From CAZGWJ01 sp964529445 (lineage in GTDB: Bacteria; Oederibacteriota; Muellerivitia; Muellerivitales; Muellerivitaceae): a DNA stretch of 64,000 bases. The stretch lies in assembly GCA_964529445.1 (NCBI GenBank), contig CAZGWJ010000002.1, forward strand, positions 28,699 through 92,698, in the 5' to 3' direction. Below, piece by piece: positions 23,902-30,535 of this stretch (position 1 is its first letter; every line of letters starts with the position of its first letter). The notes below the pieces were generated by a model that searched no databases, had not been told where the DNA came from, and saw only the letters and a list, made by a program, of their open reading frames with translations. Both the position numbers and the translations under genes were made by a program.

Positions 23902-23905
23902 CTAT

Positions 23906-24238
23906 ATGGAAGCGATACCCAGGAAGTTCGAGAAGTACTACACGCCCGAAGGGCGCTCTCCTTTCGACGACTGGTTCCACGGCCTGAAGGATGCTTTCGG
24001 GAAGAGCCAGATCATCAAGCGTCTTCAAAGAGTGGAGGCGGGAACGCTGGGTCATACGGACAATGCGGGAGAAGGTGTCCAGGGCTTGAAGATCGATGTG
24101 GGTCCAGGTTATCGGGTCTATTTCGGTCAGCATGGCTCCGTGCTCGTTATCCTGCTATGTGGTGGCGAAAAACACAGGCAAGACAGGGACATGGCGATCG
24201 CCAGAAGCTATTGGCGGGATTACAAGAGCCGAAAGTAG
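23906..24238 (+). CDS. RelE/ParE-superfamily toxin (addiction module killer protein)
   Basis: A 110-residue HigB-like toxin, probably an mRNA interferase or growth inhibitor. It contains the subfamily hallmarks YTPEGRSPFDDWFHGLKD, KRLQRVEAGTLGHTDNAGEGVQGLKIDVGPGYRVYFG, and LLCGGEKHRQDRDMAIARSYWRDYK. The antitoxin gene follows 15 nt downstream, the toxin-first order usual for this subfamily. No ribosome-binding site is seen, in keeping with the very close -10 box. Confidence 0.88.
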   Translation: MEAIPRKFEKYYTPEGRSPFDDWFHGLKDAFGKSQIIKRLQRVEAGTLGHTDNAGEGVQGLKIDVGPGYRVYFGQHGSVLVILLCGGEKHRQDRDMAIARSYWRDYKSRK

Positions 24239-24253
24239 CGAGGGAATGTCGCG

Positions 24254-24613
24254 ATGAAGAAGAGATCGGTGGTCCCGCCTTCGGGCGGAAGTCTCGACGA
24301 AACGGTCATCCGCGCCCTCAAGGAGGACGAGGGTTTTCGCATGGAGTATTTGAAGGATCTCCTGCAGGAAGAGGACGTGAAATTGATGGCGATCGCTCTG
24401 CGGCCCCTGGTGGAGGCCCTAGGGGGGATCGGCAAGTTATCGAGCGAGACGGGATTGGGGCGACAGAGCCTGTATAAATCACTATCGGGCAAAGTTCGTC
24501 CTGATTTCCCGACGCTTCTCAAGATCATCCACTTTGCGGGTTATGACCTGTCGGTCGATAGACGTCGCCCGTCCAAACGCCATTCCAGGTCATTGGCCGG
24601 TTCTCGTTCGTGA
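24254..24613 (+). CDS. HigA-like antitoxin (addiction module antidote protein)
   Basis: A 119-residue partner of the preceding toxin. The helix-turn-helix region is LVEALGGIGKLSSETGLGRQSLYKSLSGKVRPDFPTLLKIIHFAGYDLSV, the signature of the antidote subfamily paired with this killer protein. The N-terminal residues 10-50 (ETVIRALKEDEGFRMEYLKDLL) probably bind the toxin. It should bind toxin and repress the operon. The C-terminal tail is basic. Confidence 0.87.
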   Translation: MKKRSVVPPSGGSLDETVIRALKEDEGFRMEYLKDLLQEEDVKLMAIALRPLVEALGGIGKLSSETGLGRQSLYKSLSGKVRPDFPTLLKIIHFAGYDLSVDRRRPSKRHSRSLAGSRS

Positions 24614-24624
24614 GGAGGTAAAGT

Positions 24625-24708
24625 ATGAAGAACAGTATTTTCGGAGTCATGGTGATCATCCGTGACGAGAATTATTACGCATCAATCACAAGTCCAGGAA
24701 CCATATAA
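24625..24708 (+). CDS. 27-codon micro-ORF with a strong ribosome-binding site
   Basis: AGGAGG at 24612-24617, partly overlapping the antitoxin stop, precedes this ATG by a suitable distance. The predicted peptide starts MKNSIFGVMVIIRDENYYAS. It may be a real small protein or the start of a truncated gene; the sequence after its stop has no continuation in that frame that I recognise. Confidence 0.35.
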   Translation: MKNSIFGVMVIIRDENYYASITSPGTI

Positions 24709-24795
24709 CCTGTTTTCTCAAGCCGGATGGCATCCTGACAGCCAGTGAAAGGGTGACCATGAGTTGAAGGCAGCTTGATCGTGGAGAGTCCTGGT

Positions 24796-25068
24796 ATGGA
24801 TAAATGGAATGTCCTAGTCACCGAAGAGGCGGATCGTGAACTGGCTAAGGCGGTTCGGGAGAATCCGGACCTCAAACCCGACATCCTGCTGAGGCTCGGG
24901 CTCCTGGCGGATTTTCCTCCTGAGAAATGGTTCTTCATTTCCCGGCATAAGGGATTGGACCTGTTCAGGGCCGAGACGGGACAGATGATCCGGATCTCGG
25001 GCCAAGCCGATCCCGGTACCCGGACCGTGCATATCACCCATATCCGGGTGATCCGGAGAGCCCGTTGA
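24796..25068 (+). CDS. Putative ParE/RelE-fold toxin
   Basis: A 90-residue protein with the small beta/alpha pattern of ParE/RelE toxins: KWNVLVTEEADRELAKAVRENP, LLRLGLLADFPPEKW, then strands FISRHKGLDLFRAETGQMIRISG and TRTVHITHIRVIRRAR. The sequence is divergent from the subfamilies I know. The next gene encodes a ribbon-helix-helix-like protein, and the two look like a toxin-antitoxin pair. The ATG at 24796 has TGGAG upstream. Confidence 0.55.
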   Translation: MDKWNVLVTEEADRELAKAVRENPDLKPDILLRLGLLADFPPEKWFFISRHKGLDLFRAETGQMIRISGQADPGTRTVHITHIRVIRRAR

Positions 25069-25093
25069 CGATGTAATACATGTGTAATACAAT
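25065..25093 (+). promoter_or_regulatory. Promoter of the ribbon-helix-helix gene with direct repeats
   Basis: TTGACG at 25065-25070, exact 17-bp spacing, and TACAAT at 25088-25093. The spacer and -10 carry the direct repeat TGTAATACA at 25072-25080 and 25083-25091, an 11-bp period that suits binding by a ribbon-helix-helix repressor on one face of the DNA. The promoter begins within the stop codon of the upstream toxin-like gene. Confidence 0.7.
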
Positions 25094-25122
25094 CTATTTG
25101 ACGGTCTATTCGGGAGGAACCC

Positions 25123-25437
25123 ATGCGCGCGATCATCAATTTCCGACCCAAGGTCGACCCGGCCACTTTGCGCAGGATCGCTGAAAAACAGAATTATCCC
25201 GACCTGTCCGGCTTCATCAATGACGCGATCGAGGAGAAGATCCGCAACATTCACGCCCATCCGCGCGACGAGAAACTGGTGAACGACATCAAGAAAGCCG
25301 TCTATGAATTCAAGGGTTGGTCCTTCTCCAAGCCATCCGCCCGGGAAGCGGCGGAGATCCGCAAGAGGGCTGGTTCCGCCCGTTCCGGCAAGACAAGGAC
25401 GATGCCCCTGAATGACGTTTTGAAGGAACTGACATGA
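25123..25437 (+). CDS. Putative ribbon-helix-helix antitoxin
   Basis: A 104-residue protein beginning with a strand and two helices (MRAIINFRPKVDPATLRRIAEKQNYPDLSGFINDAIEEKI) that fit a CopG/ParD-type DNA-binding fold. A charged tail follows that could wrap the toxin. GGGAGGA at 25112-25118 supports the ATG. It has its own promoter with repeated operators, and its stop overlaps the next start by 4 nt. Confidence 0.5.
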   Translation: MRAIINFRPKVDPATLRRIAEKQNYPDLSGFINDAIEEKIRNIHAHPRDEKLVNDIKKAVYEFKGWSFSKPSAREAAEIRKRAGSARSGKTRTMPLNDVLKELT

Positions 25438-26030
25438 ACATCTCGATCATCCTGGGGCATCCCAAGCCCGGCAGTTTCAACCATGCCATCGCCCGGACGG
25501 CGGCGGAGACCCTGAAAGCCAACGGACACCAGGTCGTCCTGCATGACCTTTGCGCGGAGGGGTTCGATCCGCTCCTGCCTCCCGCCGAACTCGCCAAGGG
25601 AGCCGTCCTCCCTGCCGACGTCCAGAAGCATTGCGATGAGATCGTGAAGGCCGACGGCATCATCATCGTGCATCCGAATTGGTGGGGACAGCCGCCTGCC
25701 ATCCTCAAAGGGTGGGTGGACCGGGTCCTGCGCATGGGCGTGGCCTACACGTTCAAGGTGGGGGACAACGGGGAAGGGGTTCCCGTCGGGCTCCTGAAGG
25801 CGAAGAAGGCCCTGGTGTTCACGACGTCCAACACGCCCAGGGAGAGGGAGCGGGAGGTCTTCGGGGATCCGCTGGAAGCCCTGTGGGGCAAGTGCGTGTT
25901 CCCGTTCTGCGGGGTGGATTCTTTCGAGCGCCGCAATTTCGAGGTGGTGGTGGCCAGCACGGAGGAGGAGAGGAAGGGTTGGCTGGCGGAAGTACAGCAA
26001 AGAATTGAGAAGGCTTTCCCGAGGGTATAG
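25434..26030 (+). CDS. NAD(P)H-dependent flavin oxidoreductase (NQO1/KefF-like flavodoxin fold)
   Basis: A 198-residue quinone-reductase-like flavoprotein. It contains IILGHPKPGSFNHAIARTAAETL (FMN phosphate loop), VKADGIIIVHPNWWGQPPAILKGWVDRVLRMGVAYTF (the family core), KALVFTTSNTPRE, and WGKCVFPFCGVD near the C-terminus. Likely roles are two-electron reduction of quinones or regulation of potassium efflux. Its ATG overlaps the preceding stop (ATGA), so it is translated with the ribbon-helix-helix gene. Confidence 0.87.
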   Translation: MNISIILGHPKPGSFNHAIARTAAETLKANGHQVVLHDLCAEGFDPLLPPAELAKGAVLPADVQKHCDEIVKADGIIIVHPNWWGQPPAILKGWVDRVLRMGVAYTFKVGDNGEGVPVGLLKAKKALVFTTSNTPREREREVFGDPLEALWGKCVFPFCGVDSFERRNFEVVVASTEEERKGWLAEVQQRIEKAFPRV

Positions 26031-26051
26031 ATATAGTTGTATCAGAAGGCA

Positions 26052-26095
26052 TGGCAGTGGTCAGAATGACCACTGCCACAGATGGCTGATATAAT
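26052..26095. promoter_or_regulatory. Promoter with a 12-bp perfect palindrome over its -35 region
   Basis: TGGCAGTGGTCA (26052-26063) and TGACCACTGCCA (26067-26078) are perfect arms with a 3-nt centre. The -10 box TATAAT lies at 26090-26095, so the right arm covers the -35 position. This is typical of a repressor operator; the DNA-binding protein is unknown. Confidence 0.6.
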
Positions 26096-26123
26096 TGAGC
26101 ATCCATGTGGGAAGGGATGGTTT

Positions 26124-27164
26124 GTGATCCAGAAGAGTCATAAGACCGCCACCCTGATCTTCCTCGTGTTCGTGGGGCTCGTGTTCCTCACGCTGGTGAC
26201 GGCCGCCATCACGGACGGCCCCAAGCTCCTCTCCGTCGTCAACGACCTCAAGATGGGCTCCCTCGTCTTCGCCATGGCCTGCATGGTGGTCTCCTACCTC
26301 GGCATCGCTCTCTCTTTCTCCGGCCTCTTCGAGATGACCACCTATCGCATAAAGTTCGCAACGCTCTTCTCCATCACCTTCGTGGCCGCCACCTTCAACT
26401 ACGTGGTCTCCACGGCCGGCGTCTCCAGTCTCGCCGTCCGGGCATTCCTCTTCAAGCAACACAAGATCCCCTACACGACCACCCTGCCCCTCTCGGTCGC
26501 CCAGAGCATGATCACCAACATCGTCCTGGCCGTGATGTGCATGGGCGGGCTTCTTTACTTGAACCTCCACCCCGAGATGGTGGGGCCTGTCGAGCGCGGG
26601 GTGATCGCGGGTCTCGTGGGAGTCCTGGCGCTGTTGGTCATCGCCGTGATGATGATCTTCTTCCATACGGGATCAAGGAACTTCCTGTTGGACAAGGGAA
26701 CCCGATGGGGTGGGGCCTTGCTGAACCGGATGACCCGTGGCCGCTTCCCGGCGGAACGGCTGAAGGCCATCCGGGCGAACCTGGAGGACTCCATCCGTCT
26801 CCTTCATAAAGGATGGCTTCAACTGTTCGTCACCATGTTCTGGATCACGATGGATTGGACCTTCACGGCGATGACCCTGTATTTCTGCTTCCAGGCGGTC
26901 GGAGTGAACCTCTCCCTCGGGCTGGTCCTGGTGGGTTTCTCGGTGGCCTTCCTGACCTCGACGGTGAACTTCGTGCCGGCAGGACTGGGCATCACCGAGA
27001 TGGCCGTCACGGGAACCTATATCCATCTTTTGAAGGTGGCGCCCGAGAAGGCCGTGGTGGCCACGATCCTATTCAGGATCATTTATTTCTTGATCCCGCT
27101 GGCGGTATCGACAGCGTTGTATTTGGATACGATGCGGACGGCTTATAAGAACCAGAAAAGTTAA
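26124..27164 (+). CDS. Lysylphosphatidylglycerol-synthase-TM (UPF0104/MprF flippase-like) membrane protein
   Basis: A 346-residue integral membrane protein with about eight helices. Family blocks are TFNYVVSTAGVSSLAVRAFLFKQHKIPYTTTLPLSV and FLTSTVNFVPAGLGITEMAVTGTYIHL. Relatives include the flippase half of MprF and AglD/YbhN proteins, linked to moving lipids or polyprenyl sugars across the membrane. GTG at 26124 is preferred because the TATAAT box at 26090-26095 lies inside the longer frame that starts at 26082, and AAGGGA precedes the GTG. The 3' end of this gene is duplicated in the repeats that follow. Confidence 0.8.
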   Translation: MIQKSHKTATLIFLVFVGLVFLTLVTAAITDGPKLLSVVNDLKMGSLVFAMACMVVSYLGIALSFSGLFEMTTYRIKFATLFSITFVAATFNYVVSTAGVSSLAVRAFLFKQHKIPYTTTLPLSVAQSMITNIVLAVMCMGGLLYLNLHPEMVGPVERGVIAGLVGVLALLVIAVMMIFFHTGSRNFLLDKGTRWGGALLNRMTRGRFPAERLKAIRANLEDSIRLLHKGWLQLFVTMFWITMDWTFTAMTLYFCFQAVGVNLSLGLVLVGFSVAFLTSTVNFVPAGLGITEMAVTGTYIHLLKVAPEKAVVATILFRIIYFLIPLAVSTALYLDTMRTAYKNQKS

Positions 27165-27522
27165 GGCACCCCTCACCCATCACAGACCCTGAAGGGTCTG
27201 CGAGAACAACCGTCATCCTCAGCTTGTGGCTGAGGATGGTTCGGCCCTCTCCCTCAAGGGGAGAGGGGAAAAGGGGAAGGATATGAAGCGGACGGCTTAT
27301 AGAACCAGGAGAAGTAGGTCCCCCTCACCCTGGCCCTCTCCCACGGGGGGAGAGGGGAAGAGTATTAAGAAACAGGATAAGTAGGACCCCTCTCCCTAGC
27401 CCTCCCCCGCAAGCGGGGGAGGGAATTTGTGGGAATTAACACAACGATAAAACCCCATAAAAGACACATACCTTTCCAAATAACCTTGTTAAATAAGGAT
27501 AAATCCTATTTGCTCGTCTAGT
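27165..27522. repeat. Repeat-rich intergenic region with duplicated gene end
   Basis: No gene is visible. The last codons of the upstream gene (GCGGACGGCTTATA...GAACCAG) recur at about 27289-27316, and a shorter version (AAGAAACAGGATAAGTAGG) occurs at about 27366-27384. Each is followed by CCCTCACCC or CCCTCTCCC palindromes. A two-hairpin element lies at 27183-27237: CAGACCCT/AGGGTCTG, then ATCCTCAGC-TTGTG-GCTGAGGAT. Confidence 0.75.
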
Positions 27523-27552
27523 GTTGACATGAACCGACTCAAGTTATATGCT
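27523..27552 (+). promoter_or_regulatory. Promoter of the sigma/HspR/HtrA operon overlapped by a HAIR-like operator
   Basis: TTGACA at 27524-27529 and TATGCT at 27547-27552 are 17 bp apart. Across the spacer lies gTTGAca-N7-ACTCAAG (27523-27543), with the geometry of the HspR operator CTTGAGT-N7-ACTCAAG: the right half is perfect and the left half matches at four positions. Confidence 0.65.
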
Positions 27553-27607
27553 TTTGGAACAAAAGGATATGTTCGTCCGTCAGATAAGGACGAAAGGGAG
27601 GGCAAAA

Positions 27608-28465
27608 ATGGAAAAGGTCCCATTCATCCAAGAAGACAAGGCGCTCAACCAATACCTGCGAGACATCTCCAGGATTTCCCTTCTTTCTCCGGACGAAGAA
27701 CTCGCCCTGGCGCGCAAGGCCCGCAGCGGTGATGAAGAAGCCCATAACCGCCTTGTGGAAGCCAACCTTCGTTTTGTCGTATCCGTGGCCAAGAATTATC
27801 GTAACAGAGGCCTTTCGTTCCTGGACCTCATCAACGAGGGGAACCTCGGCCTGATCAAGGCTGCCCGGTCCTTCGATCCCGCACGGGGCGTGCGATTCGT
27901 CTCCTACGCCGTCTGGTGGATCAAGCAGTCCATCCTGGCCGCCATCATGGACAAGGGCGACATGGTTCGCATTCCCCAGAGCCGGACCAAAAAGGTCCGT
28001 AAACTCACGAAACGACTGAAGGAAGCCCGCCAAAAAAGCGGGGAAAACAGCTCCAGCTTGGACCTCATGCGAGCCACCGGCATCGATCGCAAGGACATGG
28101 ATGAGGTGGCCCAGTTCGGCCATGGGTACCTGTCGCTGGACACCACCTACATCAACGACGACGGGACCACGATCCTGGCGCTCCTGAAGGACCCGAAGGA
28201 CGTTCACGCCTACGAGAAGGACCTGATGGACGCCGACATGAGCGGGCGGCTCAAGAACGCCCTCAAGGGGTTGGAGGAGCGCGACGGGCATATCCTCACC
28301 CTGCGGTACGGGCTCGACGGGAAGGGGGAGCGAACCCTTGACGAGATCGGAAAGCGCCTTAACATCTCCAAGGAGAGGGTGCGGCAGATCGAGGAGCGGG
28401 CCATCGAGCGTCTGAGGGGTTCCTCCGAGATGGGGCTTCTGAAGGATTACATCTCCGAAAGCTGA
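27608..28465 (+). CDS. Sigma-70-family RNA polymerase sigma factor (group 2/alternative)
   Basis: A 285-residue sigma factor lacking region 1.1. Region 1.2 is NQYLRDISRISLLSPDEELALARKA. Regions 2.1-2.4 run from EANLRFVVSVAKNYRNRGLSFLDLINEGNLGLIKA to FVSYAVWWIKQSIL. Region 3 is MDKGDMVRIPQSRTKKVRKLTKRL, and region 4 ends with TLDEIGKRLNISKERVRQIEERAIERLR. GGGAGG at 27597-27602 fits the ATG at 27608. It heads an operon with an HspR-like regulator and an HtrA protease, so a stress-response role is likely. Confidence 0.9.
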   Translation: MEKVPFIQEDKALNQYLRDISRISLLSPDEELALARKARSGDEEAHNRLVEANLRFVVSVAKNYRNRGLSFLDLINEGNLGLIKAARSFDPARGVRFVSYAVWWIKQSILAAIMDKGDMVRIPQSRTKKVRKLTKRLKEARQKSGENSSSLDLMRATGIDRKDMDEVAQFGHGYLSLDTTYINDDGTTILALLKDPKDVHAYEKDLMDADMSGRLKNALKGLEERDGHILTLRYGLDGKGERTLDEIGKRLNISKERVRQIEERAIERLRGSSEMGLLKDYISES

Positions 28466-28479
28466 AGAAGGGCCGTTCC

Positions 28480-28872
28480 ATGCGGATGAACCCCCAACAA
28501 CCGCTCTTTACCATCGGAACGGTCGCGAAACTCCTGCAACTCCACGAGCAGACCATCCGTCAATACGAGCGGTTGGGGCTCGTTCTCCCCTCCCGAACCG
28601 CGCGACATACGCGCATGTATTCCCAGGCGGATGTCGAGCGCCTTGAATGCGTGACCTACCTGGTGAAGCATTGCGGTGTGAACATCGCGGGAGTGAAACT
28701 GATGGTGCAGTTCGGGGTCACACGACCCGAGATCGAGCAGTTCCTCAAGGCGCAGGCGAGGCTCAGGGACATCCAATGCATGAGCCAGAACCTGTTGCCA
28801 CCCGGCCAGGAGGATATCCATGAGTCCCAAGTCGAAGAACCTGTCGCGCGGCCCCGAAAGCGCCGCAAGTAG
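28480..28872 (+). CDS. HspR-like MerR-family transcriptional regulator
   Basis: A 130-residue regulator with an N-terminal winged helix-turn-helix: FTIGTVAKLLQLHEQTIRQYERLGLVLPSRTARHTRMYSQADVERL, followed by HCGVNIAGVKLMVQFG. The HEQTIRQYERLGLV and VNIAGVK segments are characteristic of HspR heat-shock repressors rather than metal-sensing MerR proteins. The C-terminus is Arg/Lys-rich. It overlaps the start of the HtrA gene by 53 nt, and a HAIR-like operator lies at the operon promoter, consistent with autoregulation. Confidence 0.82.
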   Translation: MRMNPQQPLFTIGTVAKLLQLHEQTIRQYERLGLVLPSRTARHTRMYSQADVERLECVTYLVKHCGVNIAGVKLMVQFGVTRPEIEQFLKAQARLRDIQCMSQNLLPPGQEDIHESQVEEPVARPRKRRK

Positions 28873-30385
28873 GCCTTTCTGGCGCTGGACGATCGGCGCC
28901 TTCCTCCTGGGTCTCATCGTCTCGGGGATCATCCTGCTCAAGACGGACGGGTGCGCCTCGGGCCTCCAGCTGAAGCAGGAACCCCCGCCCGTCAAGATCG
29001 CTTCCGACAATGCCGCCCTCGGTCTCCAGCAGGCTTTCATCCACGTGGCCGCCGCCGTCGGTCCTGCCGTCGTCAACATCAGCGCCGAATGGACCGAGAA
29101 GATCCCCGGCATGGAGAACTACCAGAGCATGGAGGATTTCTTCAATTACTGGTTCTTTGGGCCCGGCGGCCCTCCCGGGGGGATGAGACGGAGGATGCCG
29201 GAACAGCTCCGCAAGGAACGCAGTCTGGGATCCGGCTTCATCATCACGACTGACGGTTACGTGATGACCAACGCCCATGTCTTGGGCAAGGCCACGAAGG
29301 TCACCGTCACCCTGCAGGACGGGCGGGATTTCAAGGGTGCGGTGGTGGGCCGGGACGAGAAGACCGACATCGGCCTCGTGAAGATCGATGCGACGAAGCT
29401 TCCCTATGCCGTGCTGGGCGACTCGGACGCCATCGAGGTCGGCCAATGGTCCATTGCCATCGGCAACCCCTTCGCCCTTGACCACACGGTCACGACGGGC
29501 GTCATCTCGGCCAAGGGGCGCACGGTGGCCCTGAATGAACGCTCCCCCTACCAGAGTTACATCCAGACCGACGCCTCCATCAATCCGGGCAACTCGGGCG
29601 GGCCCCTGTGCAACATCTCGGGCGAGGTCGTGGGCATCAACACGGCCATCTATTCGCAGACCGGGGGTTCCGTGGGTATCGGCTTCGCCATTCCCGTCAA
29701 TGTGGCCAAGAAGGTCGCCCACGACCTGGCCAACAAGGGGAAAGTCGTGCGCGCGGGCCTGGGCGCCACCGTGCAGTCTTTGGATTACAAGATCGCCAAG
29801 AGTTTCGGTTTGGATTCCACCGAGGGGGCGCTGCTCTCGGCCATCCAACCGGGAAGCGCGGCCGCCAAGGCGGGGCTCAAACCTGGTGATATCGTCGTGG
29901 AATTGGACGGCTCGCCCGTGCGAAGCGCCTCCGAGATGATCGCCCGTCTTTACACCAAATCCGCAGGCGATGCGGTGAAGTTGACCGTCCTGCGCGAGAA
30001 GAGGCGCTACAAGATGGATGTGACCCTGCAGGCCCTCGACGAGGCGCCGAGCTCGAAAAAGGAGGAACCGGAGGCGCCCGCACCGGCGGCGCGGAATGCC
30101 GACGATTTGGGGCTTTCGGTCCAGGACCAGACCCAGGAGGTTCGCTCCCAACTCCCGCCCGAGGCTCCCCGGGGCCCCGTGGTCATGGGCGTGCGGCGGG
30201 GAAGCCCCGCGGCGGCCGCGGGACTCAAGGTCGGGGATGTTATCCTGCAGGTGGGGGACCGCGCGGTGGCGAACGCGTCGGAACTCTCCAAGGCGCTCAA
30301 GGCGAACAACCTGAAGGAAGGCGTCCGGCTCTTCGTCTGGAGCGACGGGACGACCGGCTTCACGTTCCTCCAATCCGGCGAATAG
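28820..30385 (+). CDS. HtrA/DegP-type serine protease with two PDZ domains
   Basis: A periplasmic protease/chaperone acting on misfolded envelope proteins. The 521-residue protein has an N-terminal membrane anchor (residues 20-40). A trypsin-like domain carries His153 (MTNAHVLG), Asp183 (KTDIGLVKID) and Ser259 (NPGNSGGPL), and PDZ domains lie at about 290-395 and 430-520, the second after a Pro/Ala/Glu-rich linker. The start lies within the 3' end of the regulator gene. The operon context suggests induction by protein-folding stress. Confidence 0.93.
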   Translation: MSPKSKNLSRGPESAASRPFWRWTIGAFLLGLIVSGIILLKTDGCASGLQLKQEPPPVKIASDNAALGLQQAFIHVAAAVGPAVVNISAEWTEKIPGMENYQSMEDFFNYWFFGPGGPPGGMRRRMPEQLRKERSLGSGFIITTDGYVMTNAHVLGKATKVTVTLQDGRDFKGAVVGRDEKTDIGLVKIDATKLPYAVLGDSDAIEVGQWSIAIGNPFALDHTVTTGVISAKGRTVALNERSPYQSYIQTDASINPGNSGGPLCNISGEVVGINTAIYSQTGGSVGIGFAIPVNVAKKVAHDLANKGKVVRAGLGATVQSLDYKIAKSFGLDSTEGALLSAIQPGSAAAKAGLKPGDIVVELDGSPVRSASEMIARLYTKSAGDAVKLTVLREKRRYKMDVTLQALDEAPSSKKEEPEAPAPAARNADDLGLSVQDQTQEVRSQLPPEAPRGPVVMGVRRGSPAAAAGLKVGDVILQVGDRAVANASELSKALKANNLKEGVRLFVWSDGTTGFTFLQSGE

Positions 30386-30535
30386 AGCCGGTCATTCGAG
30401 GGTTGTTATTTCGTACGAATCCGGACCGCTTTGATCGAAGTCTGATGGGTAGCCACGCCCCGCTCAGACGGTGATACAATCAAGGCGGTTCTTTTTTTTC
30501 GGCGTGATTGAAAGCGGTTTCAGGAACGGTCATCG

